A stretch of 64,000 nucleotides of DNA from an uncultured Lachnospiraceae bacterium (GTDB taxonomy: Bacteria; Bacillota; Clostridia; Lachnospirales; Lachnospiraceae): positions 62,001 through 126,000 of the forward strand of contig URMK01000002.1 of NCBI GenBank assembly GCA_900548905.1, in the 5' to 3' direction. The translations under genes were made by a program, and so were the position numbers. The first letter of the stretch is position 1. Each line of letters opens with the position of its first letter. The notes under the pieces were generated by a model, which searched no databases, was not told the DNA's origin, and was given only the letters and a program-made list of their open reading frames with translations. This document shows positions 49,791 to 58,684 of the stretch, one piece after another.

Positions 49791-50240
49791 TTACATGATC
49801 TCATCTGAATCCAGCACAATGGTAAAAGGCCCGTCATTTTGAAGGTCTATCTTCATATGTGCCCCAAATATGCCGCATTCCACAGGGAATCCTTCTTTCC
49901 GGCAGGATTTCTTAATATATTCGTACAGCAGCTCGGCATGCTCCGGAGAACCAGCTTTTACAAAGGAGGGCCTGTTGCCCTTCCTGCAGTCTGCGTACAG
50001 AGTAAATTGTGAAACAAGAAGTAAACCGCCGTTTACTTCTTTCAGGGATAAATTGGTCTTACCGTTCTCATCCTCAAATATCCGCAGGTTCAGAAGCTTA
50101 TGAAGCATTTTGTCGGCAATCGCTTCCGTGTCCGTATTGTTTACGCCAATCAGCACCAAAAAGCCTTTATCAATGGCCCCAACGGTTTCCTGCTCCACGG
50201 TGACTGCTGCCCGGGTCACTCTTTGAATAACAAACTTCAT
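49791..50240 (-). CDS. dtd: D-aminoacyl-tRNA deacylase
   Basis: This 149-residue enzyme removes D-amino acids (and glycine) mischarged onto tRNA. The family motifs are LLLVSQFTLYADCRKGNRPSF and the C-terminal NDGPFTIVLDS. AGGAG precedes the ATG. It lies 30 bp downstream of the AI-2E-family permease gene and is probably co-transcribed. Confidence 0.95.
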   Translation of the reverse strand: MKFVIQRVTRAAVTVEQETVGAIDKGFLVLIGVNNTDTEAIADKMLHKLLNLRIFEDENGKTNLSLKEVNGGLLLVSQFTLYADCRKGNRPSFVKAGSPEHAELLYEYIKKSCRKEGFPVECGIFGAHMKIDLQNDGPFTIVLDSDEIM

Positions 50241-50270
50241 GAAAATTAGTCTCCTGTTCTCCTGAATGGA

Positions 50271-51560
50271 TCAGTTATTTTTCTTTTCTTTCGTTTCTTT
50301 TCCTGTTTCCGGAACCGGATGGTTTGGTATGAATTCTTTGCTCACTACGTCGATGCTGCCCAGCTCCTTGTATTCATCGGTTTCCGTAGGCAGATCTTTC
50401 TTTTTCAGATTACGGTTGATGCGGCGTCTGCACATGGCATAAATAACTGCGAAGGTAGGCACCCCGATTACCATACCCGGCACCCCCATAAATCCGCCGA
50501 ACAGGGTTATGGAAAAAATAACCCAGAAGCTGGAAAGCCCAGTGGAATCGCCCAGGATTTTAGGGCCGAGTATATTGCCGTCAAACTGCTGTAGAACGAG
50601 AATAAATATCAGGAAATAGAGACATTGTATAGGGTTGATCATCAATATCAGGATGGCACTGGGAATCGCTCCGAGATAAGGTCCGAAAAAGGGAACAATA
50701 TTGGTAACACCTATGATAACGCTGATCAGCACCGGATAAGGAGTGCCCATGATGCTGGTCCCGGCAAAACAAAGGATTCCGATAATTAAAGAATCCAACA
50801 GCTTTCCGCTGATAAAACCGCCGAAGGTACGGTGCACAAAGCGGATATCTTCAATAACGGAATTGGCCCGTTTGATGTCAAATGCCGCATAAATGGCTTT
50901 TTTTGCCTGTCCGATGAATTTTTCCTTGCTGCCCATGATATATACGGATATGATCAGACCGATTATCATGTTCCACAGTGCTTTAAGGACGTTAAAGGCA
51001 TAATTGGAAACAACCTTGAGAACGGCGTTCATTTGGGGAAGCAGGGTATCATTCATCCAGCTTCTGAGTTCCGGCGTATAGGTATTAATAAGGTCATTGA
51101 TATAGGTTTCCACATCCGGATTATCGGCCAGAACCTTCTGAAGCCACTCCGTCAGGTTATTCACGTATACGGGAAACTGAAATACAATGCTTTGGATACT
51201 TTTAAACAGCTGGGGAAGAACCATGGAACAAAAAGCATAGATAATAAAAAAAACAAACAAAAGGGTCAGCGTTACGGCCGACATACGCATATATTTTCTC
51301 TGTTTGTCCGACAGATCCTGCCGTTCCTTTTTAAAAATGTATTTGAGGGCCTTATTTTCTGTAAAGTTCAGAACCGGGGTCAGCAGATAAGCCAGAACCA
51401 GGCCGTCAATAATCGGCATTGCGATGGCTATGATTTTGGTCACCCCGTCTTTGAAATTGGCGCCCCGGAACATCAAGAAAAAGAGGCATATACTCGCTCC
51501 TATGACAAGGAGGGCCGTGATGCCCCAATAAAGGTATTTTTTGTCCCAGCGGAATTTCAT
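50271..51560 (-). CDS. AI-2E family (YtvI/PerM-like) transporter
   Basis: This ~429-residue membrane protein has about eight helices in the family pattern: two hairpins at the N-terminus, a helical extracellular loop, and then LDSLIIGILCFAGTSIMGTPYP, IGVTNIVPFFGPYLGAIPSA and the C-terminal FGGFMGVPGMVIGVPTFAVIY. Members export various small molecules or ions; the substrate here is unknown. The tail is charged and cytoplasmic. ATG 51560 (MKFRWDKKYLYWG) with AAAAGGAG upstream is preferred to the longer frame beginning at 51695. Confidence 0.87.
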   Translation of the reverse strand: MKFRWDKKYLYWGITALLVIGASICLFFLMFRGANFKDGVTKIIAIAMPIIDGLVLAYLLTPVLNFTENKALKYIFKKERQDLSDKQRKYMRMSAVTLTLLFVFFIIYAFCSMVLPQLFKSIQSIVFQFPVYVNNLTEWLQKVLADNPDVETYINDLINTYTPELRSWMNDTLLPQMNAVLKVVSNYAFNVLKALWNMIIGLIISVYIMGSKEKFIGQAKKAIYAAFDIKRANSVIEDIRFVHRTFGGFISGKLLDSLIIGILCFAGTSIMGTPYPVLISVIIGVTNIVPFFGPYLGAIPSAILILMINPIQCLYFLIFILVLQQFDGNILGPKILGDSTGLSSFWVIFSITLFGGFMGVPGMVIGVPTFAVIYAMCRRRINRNLKKKDLPTETDEYKELGSIDVVSKEFIPNHPVPETGKETKEKKNN

Positions 51561-51719
51561 ATAAAATGGTCTCCTTTTAGTTTTATGTAGGTCAGTAAGA
51601 ACATTATATACCAGAGCACTTAAAAAATTAAGCAAAATTAATGAAATAATTCTAAAATAATTGTATAATAATGATTCAGTATTTATTAACAGCAAATTTT
51701 ACGGAAGAAAGGATTACAT

Positions 51720-52457
51720 ATGAGACTGCAACAGGTTTTAAGCTATGTCCGGAAAGCGGTGGATGATTATCATATGATTGAAGAAGGGGATAAAATTGCA
51801 GTGGGGATTTCAGGGGGAAAGGATTCCCTGACCCTGCTCTATGCGCTTCACAGTCTCCGCCGTTTTTATCCGCTGCATTTTGATATCCATGCGGTTACCG
51901 TGGATCTGGGCTTCGGCAATCTGGATTTAAGCCGCATTGAAGAAATCTGCTCTCAGGAGCTGCAGATCCCTTATACAATTGTAAAAACGGATATTGCCAA
52001 TATTATATTTGAACAGCGTAAAGAGTCCAATCCCTGTTCCCTTTGTGCTAAAATGAGAAAGGGGGCTCTGAATGAAGCCATAAAAAAAGAAGGCTGCAAC
52101 AAGGTAGCCTACGCCCACCATAAAGATGATGTGGTGGAAACCATGCTCATGTCCCTGATTTATGAAGGGCGCTTCCATACCTTCAGCCCGGTGACCTACC
52201 TGGATCGGATGGATCTGACGGTAATCCGGCCGCTGATGTATATGAATGAAGCGGATGTCATCGGCTTTGTAAATAAAAACCAGGTTCCGGTAGTCAAAAG
52301 CCCCTGTCCTGCCGACGGATATACCAAGAGGGAATATGTGAAGCAGCTTCTGAAAAAACTGAATCAGGAAAATCCCGGTGTAAAGGAGCGGATGTTTACC
52401 GCCATACAGGACGGCAGCATGGCTGGCTGGCCGCCGCCGGATACCATGCGCAGGTAA
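51720..52457 (+). CDS. TtcA-like PP-loop tRNA thiolation enzyme
   Basis: This 245-residue ATP-pyrophosphatase has the PP-loop GISGGKDSLTLL (residues 29-40), a CxxC pair in NPCSLCAKMRKGAL and the third-cysteine segment in KSPCPADGYTKREYV. These cysteines would hold an iron-sulphur cluster, as in TtcA, which makes 2-thiocytidine at position 32 of tRNA. Clostridial members of this group are not all proven TtcA. GAAAGGA lies before the ATG. It is divergent from the transporter gene and followed by a tyrosine recombinase. Confidence 0.85.
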   Translation: MRLQQVLSYVRKAVDDYHMIEEGDKIAVGISGGKDSLTLLYALHSLRRFYPLHFDIHAVTVDLGFGNLDLSRIEEICSQELQIPYTIVKTDIANIIFEQRKESNPCSLCAKMRKGALNEAIKKEGCNKVAYAHHKDDVVETMLMSLIYEGRFHTFSPVTYLDRMDLTVIRPLMYMNEADVIGFVNKNQVPVVKSPCPADGYTKREYVKQLLKKLNQENPGVKERMFTAIQDGSMAGWPPPDTMRR

Positions 52458-52508
52458 AGGATAAGAAGTGGTGTACAGGCATCAAACCGTTACAAGGGAG
52501 GAAATAAA

Positions 52509-53561
52509 ATGTCCGAAAATAAGAATTATCATGATGAATTAAACAAAAAAAATATTCTCAAGCTCAGGGAACTACTGGCCGGCCTCCCGCCTTTCTGTAA
52601 ACAGTTTTTCCGCGGAATCGAGGACACTACCGCTTCCAGGACCCGGATAGCTTATGCGTATGACTTAAAGGTATTTTTTGAGTTTATCCATGAAACCAAC
52701 GGCGTATACCGGAAAAAAGATATTGTTGATTTTCCGCTTTCCATCCTGGATGAAATCGGCAGGGAGGATATTGAGGAGTATATGGAATACCTCTCCTATT
52801 ACAGGAAGGATGGTGTGGAATATACCAATGATGAACGTGGAAAAAAAAGAAAACTGGCGTCGCTGCGGAGCTTCTATAATTATTTTTACCGGAATGAATT
52901 AATTGAAAATAATCCCGCTGTCCTTGTCCCTCTTCCGAAGCTTCATGATAAGGAAATCATCCGGATGGAGCCCAATGAAGTGGCGGTGCTTCTGGATGAG
53001 GTGGAGGAAGGGAACAAGCTTACCAAAAATGAGCAGCGTTATCATGATAAGACCCGCCTAAGGGATTTGGCGCTGCTTACTCTCCTGCTGGGAACAGGAA
53101 TCCGTGTATCGGAATGTGTGGGCCTGGATATCCATGATGTGGATTTTGATAACCAGCGTATGAAAGTACGCAGGAAGGGCGGCTATGAGGATATTGTATA
53201 TTTCGGTGAGGAGGTTTCCCAGGCGCTGCAGGACTATCTGGAGGAACGGGAACGGATCATCCCTCTCACCGGTCATGAAAATGCTTTCTTCCTTTCCATG
53301 CAGAACCGCAGATTAACGGTTCGCAGCGTGGAGAACCTGGTAAAGAAATATGCGTCCAAAGTAACTGCGATGAAAAAAATTACGCCTCATAAGCTGCGCA
53401 GTACCTATGGCACAAACCTGTATCAGGAAACCGGCGATATTTACCTGGTAGCCGATGTCCTGGGCCATAAGGATGTTAATACTACAAGAAAACACTATGC
53501 GGCCATGCAGGATGAGAATAAGCGAAAAGCGGCCAAGGCTGTTAAATTAAGGGAGCCGTAG
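52509..53561 (+). CDS. XerC/XerD-like tyrosine recombinase
   Basis: In this 350-residue recombinase the N-terminal SAM-like DNA-binding domain spans about residues 20-140. The catalytic domain has Arg in LLGTGIRVSECVGL, His-X-X-Arg in PHKLRSTYGTNL, His in LGHKDVNTTRKHY, and the nucleophilic Tyr in KHYAAMQ. It is longer than XerC/XerD of E. coli (298) and stands alone without excisionase or attachment-site signs. It is probably a conserved chromosomal Xer-type protein rather than an integrase of a prophage. It could serve the integrase-less element at 43.7-48 kb. Confidence 0.85.
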   Translation: MSENKNYHDELNKKNILKLRELLAGLPPFCKQFFRGIEDTTASRTRIAYAYDLKVFFEFIHETNGVYRKKDIVDFPLSILDEIGREDIEEYMEYLSYYRKDGVEYTNDERGKKRKLASLRSFYNYFYRNELIENNPAVLVPLPKLHDKEIIRMEPNEVAVLLDEVEEGNKLTKNEQRYHDKTRLRDLALLTLLLGTGIRVSECVGLDIHDVDFDNQRMKVRRKGGYEDIVYFGEEVSQALQDYLEERERIIPLTGHENAFFLSMQNRRLTVRSVENLVKKYASKVTAMKKITPHKLRSTYGTNLYQETGDIYLVADVLGHKDVNTTRKHYAAMQDENKRKAAKAVKLREP

Positions 53562-53587
53562 GGCCAATCCGAATCGTTCCATAAAAG

Positions 53588-53624
53588 GGATCCTTTCCGT
53601 GAAAAGAAAGGATCCTTATTTTTT
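53588..53624. terminator. bidirectional terminator between recombinase and ABC permease genes
   Basis: A perfect 10-bp GGATCCTTTC/GAAAGGATCC stem (53588-53597 with 53606-53615) is followed by TTATTTTTT on the plus strand and a T-rich stretch on the minus strand. Confidence 0.8.
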
Positions 53625-56095
53625 CAGGTATTATAATGTATTCTTTCGATGATACTCTGCTTCCGGAAACTCCGGGCCAGAAGCCATGTCATTCCAAATT
53701 GTATAACCGCAATGATGAGGAACAGGAACAGGGCCTGCAGAAAGGGATAATGGAAGCTGATGATCCCTAAGAAGCCGCTGTCTTTCCCCCACCGGAAAAA
53801 CCGGTAGCCGGCGGCACTTCCAAACAGCAGGGATAACAGCAATGTCCCGAATGTATAGAAAAGGCCTTCCATCTGAAACAGCAGGAACAGCTGTTTTTCC
53901 GACATTCCCAGCGCTTGCATCATACCTAACTCACGTCTGCGCACATAAACACTGTTTATCATGGTATTTATCAGATTCATGATACAGATCCCACCCAAAA
54001 CAGCCAGGAAAATATAACATACGGCAGAAGTAAAAACAGTTAATTCCGCCCTCTCCGCCTTCTCCTCCTCATAAGTATGCAATCGAAGAAACTGATTTTC
54101 TTTTGTCAGTGATAAAAGGTTTTCCTCCACATCTGCCAGGTTCTCTTTTTCAGCAGCTATGGACAAATAGTAAGTCTGGTTATTGCTGCAGATTTCCTCC
54201 AGTACGGAAGAAGGAAGCATAAATGAGGCGTAATGGCTCAGGTAGGCAGGGGGATCCGCAATAGCAGCCACCTGGAATTCCATGGGGATTTCCTTTTCAC
54301 CATCCTGGATAATCATGCGGATAACACTGCCGACCTTCCAGTCCGGCGACCAGTTAAATGATTTCTTATTCACAATGATGCGGTTTCCGCTGAGAAGCTC
54401 CTCATAGGTAACACGGCCCTCTGTAACAGACGCCTCCATGGTATCCGCCAGTACCGGGGGAATTCCGGATATTGATGTGCTCCAGAGGGCGTCTCCGTCA
54501 TAAACATCCGGAAGCAGCACATTGGTATTTGGCTGTTCAATAATAGCCGAGACACCGGCCATATTTCCGATGCGCAGCTTCATCTCCTCATTTAGAGGAT
54601 TTTGCTGCTGAATAGACTTCCAGTCATATTCCGGCCTCATTTTATCGCCGCTGATACTATAAACGGATAATTCCAGATCATGCAGTATTCTGTCATGAGC
54701 GATTTCATCCGGATTGGCACAGGATAATATGGCGGAAACCGCAAGGAAAAGGATGCCCGTTATACTCAAGGATGCCAATGTAATCACCGTTCTTTTTTTA
54801 TTTCGTGCCAGATTTGCTTTCATGAGCCGAAACAAATGAACATCCTCATACCCTTTTCTGAATTTGGCTTTGACCGAATTACCCAATCCATCGTAGCGCA
54901 TGGCTTCCATGGGGGAAATACGGCCTGCAATATGAACCGGGCGCATCAGGGCTATAGCGGTGGTGCCTAATGCCACTGCTGCCGCGAAAAAATAGATCCA
55001 AAGCTGCAGCAGGGAAAGCTCTCTGCTTCTGTATATGGATCGCAGGGTATCTCCCAGGACGTCATCACGGGCAAAACTGTTCAGGAGAATGTAAAATCCG
55101 CCGAGGGAGGCAGCGGTCCCCAAAGCGAGTCCGGGAGGAACGGCAAAAACGGCAGTGAAAATTCCTTCCCGGAAAACGATGGCCCGCACCTGGCGCTGGG
55201 TGGCACCAAGCGCTTTCAGCTTTCCGTATTCCTGTACCTTATACATCGTTGATACGTAATAAATGCTGTAGATAGTGATGATCCCTGCCAGGATGGTTAC
55301 CATGAGGATACCGGCAATCGCTGCATAAAAGGAAGGATCGATATAATTGGCAATCAGATATGCCGTATTTTCTGATATCTCCCCTTTAGGAATAGAAAAA
55401 GCCTGCGCAATCGTCTCCGCTTTGTTGACAATAGCATCTGTTGTCAGACTTTCCGGATTTTTCAGACGAATCATGGTTCTGTATAAACGGTCAGGCTCCG
55501 CAAGGGTTTCCAGCATAAAATCCCGGGAAACGAGAGCGGAATACAAACGATACTCATCCTCCGTGTCGGGTGTGGGAAGTATTCCGCATATGACAAAGGT
55601 TTTCTGCTGCTCATAGCCCAACCCATGTGCTTCAACGGGCTGGTAGTCCAGGGTTACCGAATCGCCCAGACCGGCGTTAAGCCCAAGGGTACGCAGCATT
55701 CCCTCCGATACCGCAATTTCATCCGTTGCGGATGGATAACGCCCCTTCTCCAAATCAATCCGTCCCAGTTCCAACCCTGTTTCATCCAGATAAATAAGAC
55801 GGCATCTGGCATTATCCAGCACGATTTCAGCAGTATCCTGCCGCAGTCCCAGGGAAGCGATTTCCGCATGGTGTGACAGCTGTGCAGCGGTCTGCTCGCT
55901 TACACCCCGGTACATAAAATGATAGGTCGGATAAAGCTGGTTTGCGGCATGGAACTGGAAACGGATCACGCCGAAGCCCAGAGTGGTAATCGTGAAAAGG
56001 AGGAAAGCGGTTAACAGGATTGCCGTGCCAGTAAGCATATTCCGGCCCCTGTTTTTTCTCAGATTAGCCCAGGCAGTGGAATTAACGGTATTCAT
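53624..56095 (-). CDS. FtsX-like ABC transporter permease
   Basis: This 823-residue permease has an N-terminal helix (about 17-40), a large extracellular domain, and two FtsX-type core domains, each with three or four helices (about 255-385 and 690-815). VQEYGKLKALGATQRQVRAIVFREG and VRRRELGMMQALGMSEKQLFLLF are the coupling-helix regions. Such permeases work in antimicrobial-peptide resistance or lipoprotein/lipid handling. Its ATPase overlaps it by four bases, and a response regulator and kinase precede it, as in Bce-type modules, although the topology here is MacB/FtsX-like. Confidence 0.85.
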   Translation of the reverse strand: MNTVNSTAWANLRKNRGRNMLTGTAILLTAFLLFTITTLGFGVIRFQFHAANQLYPTYHFMYRGVSEQTAAQLSHHAEIASLGLRQDTAEIVLDNARCRLIYLDETGLELGRIDLEKGRYPSATDEIAVSEGMLRTLGLNAGLGDSVTLDYQPVEAHGLGYEQQKTFVICGILPTPDTEDEYRLYSALVSRDFMLETLAEPDRLYRTMIRLKNPESLTTDAIVNKAETIAQAFSIPKGEISENTAYLIANYIDPSFYAAIAGILMVTILAGIITIYSIYYVSTMYKVQEYGKLKALGATQRQVRAIVFREGIFTAVFAVPPGLALGTAASLGGFYILLNSFARDDVLGDTLRSIYRSRELSLLQLWIYFFAAAVALGTTAIALMRPVHIAGRISPMEAMRYDGLGNSVKAKFRKGYEDVHLFRLMKANLARNKKRTVITLASLSITGILFLAVSAILSCANPDEIAHDRILHDLELSVYSISGDKMRPEYDWKSIQQQNPLNEEMKLRIGNMAGVSAIIEQPNTNVLLPDVYDGDALWSTSISGIPPVLADTMEASVTEGRVTYEELLSGNRIIVNKKSFNWSPDWKVGSVIRMIIQDGEKEIPMEFQVAAIADPPAYLSHYASFMLPSSVLEEICSNNQTYYLSIAAEKENLADVEENLLSLTKENQFLRLHTYEEEKAERAELTVFTSAVCYIFLAVLGGICIMNLINTMINSVYVRRRELGMMQALGMSEKQLFLLFQMEGLFYTFGTLLLSLLFGSAAGYRFFRWGKDSGFLGIISFHYPFLQALFLFLIIAVIQFGMTWLLARSFRKQSIIERIHYNT

Positions 56096-56772
56096 TGCTT
56101 CACCACCCTTCCGTCTTCAATGATGAGAATACGGTCAGCCATCTGCGCGATGGTTTCATCATGGGTGATCATAATCAGGGTCTGGCAATAATCCGCAACA
56201 CAGGATTTCAGAAGAGAAATGACTTCCATTTCCGTTTTGGAATCCAAATTGCCGGTAGGCTCGTCTGCAAGAATGATGGCCGGCCTGGAAGCAAGGGCCC
56301 TGGCTATGGCAACCCGCTGCTGCTGGCCTCCCGACAAGGTGGCGGGAAGTGCTTTTATTTTATCCGTTATGCCGATCCGTTCGATAACGGAGGAGACAAA
56401 TTCCCTGTCCGCTTTTTTCCCGTCAAGCCCTATGGGGAGTACAATGTTCTCCCAGACGTTCAGGGAAGGTACCAGATTATAGTCCTGAAAAATGAAGCCG
56501 ATTTTTCTTCTCCGGAATACGGCAAGTTCTTCATCCTTCAGGGCGAAGATATCCCTGCCTTCCATAAAGACTTTTCCTGAATCGGGCCGGTCCAGTCCTC
56601 CCAGCAGATGGAGCAAGGTGCTCTTGCCGGATCCGGAACGGCCTACAATTGCCGTGAATTCACCCCTCTGCACCTCCAGCGAGGTATGATCCACCGCTTT
56701 CACCGTATTTTCTCCGGAGCCATAATATTTGACCAACTCACGGGTATTTAAGATAGAAGTAAGATTTTTCAT
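56092..56772 (-). CDS. ABC transporter ATP-binding protein, LolD/MacB type
   Basis: This 226-residue ATPase has Walker A VGRSGSGKSTLLHLLGG, the Q-loop FIFQDYNLVPSLNVWENI, the signature LSGGQQQRVAIARALA and Walker B IILADEPTGNLDSKT. ATG 56772 (MKNLTSILNTRELVKYYG) with AAAGGA upstream is preferred over the frame start at 56796. It powers the overlapping permease and is 109 bp downstream of the sensor kinase gene. Confidence 0.93.
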   Translation of the reverse strand: MKNLTSILNTRELVKYYGSGENTVKAVDHTSLEVQRGEFTAIVGRSGSGKSTLLHLLGGLDRPDSGKVFMEGRDIFALKDEELAVFRRRKIGFIFQDYNLVPSLNVWENIVLPIGLDGKKADREFVSSVIERIGITDKIKALPATLSGGQQQRVAIARALASRPAIILADEPTGNLDSKTEMEVISLLKSCVADYCQTLIMITHDETIAQMADRILIIEDGRVVKQ

Positions 56773-56881
56773 ATCAAGTATTCCTTTCCTCTGCAATCCT
56801 TTGATAATTCAATGATAACCTGCTACTCTTACAGGAACATTGCAATAAAGATAACAGATTTGTAAGAAAACTTTTTCCGGC

Positions 56882-58036
56882 TCAGGAGGAGCCGCCTTGA
56901 TATTCCATGGGTAAGACCATCTGGAATATGGTTCCCTTCCTTCCTCTTTTTACCCGGATACTGCCGCCCTGTTCCTCCAGGATTTTCCTTGTGAGATAAA
57001 GGCCTACGCCTGTGCCTTCCTCCTGGCGTACGCGTGGGATATCGCCGCGGTAGAACCGCTGGAAAATTCGTGTATATTCTTTTGTAGGTATGCCAATCCC
57101 TTCATCCTCCACTTCAATAAACAAATAACTGACAGCAGGGGTTACCCGTATAGCAACAGGACTTCCCGGCGGAGAATATTTTACTGCATTATCCAGGACA
57201 TTAACCAGTGCCTCCTGCGTCCAGTGGGGATCATGGGATATCCGGAAATCCGGGAAGTCGTTTAATTCTATGGATATTTGCTTTTGAAAAGCTTTCATAT
57301 AGATACTGTTTACCGCATTGACAATAGTATCCTTCAGCCCTGCCATTTTCGGCTCCAGGTGTATCATACCCGCTTCCAGGCGGGAGACCTGAAGGAAACC
57401 ATCCAGCAGATGTTCTATTTTCAAGATTTCCGCAAGCCCCTGCCGAAGAAAGCTTTGCTGTTCTTCCGGTGTCAGGCAGCCGGTATCGGCCAGTTCATAG
57501 CTCATTTTCAGGGATGCAAGGGGATTCTTCAGCTGATGTGATATATCGGTCACCATAGCTTTTGTTTTTCCTTCCTCCTGTTTCAGCCGTTCCTGGATTA
57601 TCTCATTTTTTTCTCCTTCTTCCCGGGATAAAAGCAGCAGCTGGCCGTACTTGTCTTCCAGCGCCTGATAACGGCCCCGGTTCTTTTTCCCGGTATACAG
57701 CAGCAGTAAGCCGGCCCCGGCCATCAGGCCGCAGAAAAGCAGGAAATAACGGGTCAGGAGGCGTGAGGCCTCCCTGTTTCCTGCGTCATAACCATATTTT
57801 TCTTCCAGCGCCCTGCCGGTTTCGAAGGCAGCAACTGTATCATAGAGATCCGGCTCGTTTACCGCTGCCAGGAGTTCTCTTTCCATTCCGGGAAAAGATG
57901 CCGACAAATAGCCCAACAGCAAATATTCCTTTTTCTGAAGCTCTTTTCCCATCGTTGCAAATAACAGAACGAAAAGGAAAAGTATAAAAAGAAGCCCGGC
58001 ATAGCTCAGGCTTCTTTTGTAACTGCTTTTGTCCAT
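56882..58036 (-). CDS. sensor histidine kinase of the ABC transporter locus
   Basis: This 384-residue kinase has two membrane segments (about 12-30 and 90-110) with a short extracellular loop of about 60 residues. A coiled stretch and the H-box MVTDISHQLKNPLASLKMSY follow. The ATPase domain has ALVNVLDNAVKYSPPGSP, VEDEGIGIP and GTGVGLYLTRKILEEQGG. It overlaps the response regulator gene by 31 bp. It probably senses a stress handled by the adjacent transporter. Confidence 0.92.
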   Translation of the reverse strand: MDKSSYKRSLSYAGLLFILFLFVLLFATMGKELQKKEYLLLGYLSASFPGMERELLAAVNEPDLYDTVAAFETGRALEEKYGYDAGNREASRLLTRYFLLFCGLMAGAGLLLLYTGKKNRGRYQALEDKYGQLLLLSREEGEKNEIIQERLKQEEGKTKAMVTDISHQLKNPLASLKMSYELADTGCLTPEEQQSFLRQGLAEILKIEHLLDGFLQVSRLEAGMIHLEPKMAGLKDTIVNAVNSIYMKAFQKQISIELNDFPDFRISHDPHWTQEALVNVLDNAVKYSPPGSPVAIRVTPAVSYLFIEVEDEGIGIPTKEYTRIFQRFYRGDIPRVRQEEGTGVGLYLTRKILEEQGGSIRVKRGRKGTIFQMVLPMEYQGGSS

Positions 58037-58683
58037 ATATATCCCATCCCCCTCACTGTCTGTATTTCTTCTGCAGCTATCTTATTCCGCAGCCGGCTGA
58101 TGTTGACCGGAACGGTATTGTCATCCACAAACTGGCCGTCCTGGCCCCATACGGCTTCTAAAAGCTGTTCTCTGGTAAGGATACGCCGGGGATTTTCCAG
58201 AAAGAACGCCAACAGCAGCCACTCCTTTTTGCTGAGAACGACAGGTATGCTGTCCCTGAAGGCTTTCATTTCATGATAGTCCAGACTGATATTACCGGAG
58301 CGCAGCCGGCAGACATCTGCTGTCTCAACTCTTCTCATAAGGGCGTTTACTTTGGAAAGCAGAATCATGAGGCTGAATGGCTTTGTAATATAGTCATCCG
58401 CACCATAATCATATCCGTTTACAATATCGATTTCCTGGTTTAAGGCAGTAAGAAAGATAAAATAGACACTGCTTGTTTTTCTTATTTCCCTGCAGAAAGC
58501 TGTGCCGTCTCCATCCGGGAGAGTAATATCGCTGATAATCAGCGATACTTCCTTCTCCCGGAACAGTTCCCCCGCCTGCAGGATTGTAAACGCCTGCAGT
58601 ACGTCATATCCTTCCCTCTGAAGCCTGAGGGAAATACCCCTGTTCAGATTTTCATCATCTTCCACCAATAATATCGTTTTCAA
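58006..58683 (-). CDS. OmpR/PhoB-family response regulator of the ABC locus
   Basis: In this 225-residue regulator the receiver domain starts TILLVEDDENLNRG, with the phospho-acceptor in LIISDITLPDGDG and conserved Lys in YITKPFSLM. The winged-helix domain contains LTREQLLEAVWGQDGQFVDDNTVPVNISRLRNKI. Immediately after a second two-component kinase (one base between them), it heads the regulator-kinase-ATPase-permease set and most likely controls the transporter genes. Confidence 0.92.
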   Translation of the reverse strand: MKTILLVEDDENLNRGISLRLQREGYDVLQAFTILQAGELFREKEVSLIISDITLPDGDGTAFCREIRKTSSVYFIFLTALNQEIDIVNGYDYGADDYITKPFSLMILLSKVNALMRRVETADVCRLRSGNISLDYHEMKAFRDSIPVVLSKKEWLLLAFFLENPRRILTREQLLEAVWGQDGQFVDDNTVPVNISRLRNKIAAEEIQTVRGMGYIWTKAVTKEA

Positions 58684-58684
58684 G

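Noticed and set aside
50832..51590. 252-codon plus-strand frame opposite the AI-2E-family gene
   Set aside because: Antisense shadow; the minus-strand protein has strong family motifs.
52509..53561. Prophage or ICE integrase
   Set aside because: No phage or conjugation genes, attachment sites or adjacent tRNA are present; the gene sits in a housekeeping context.
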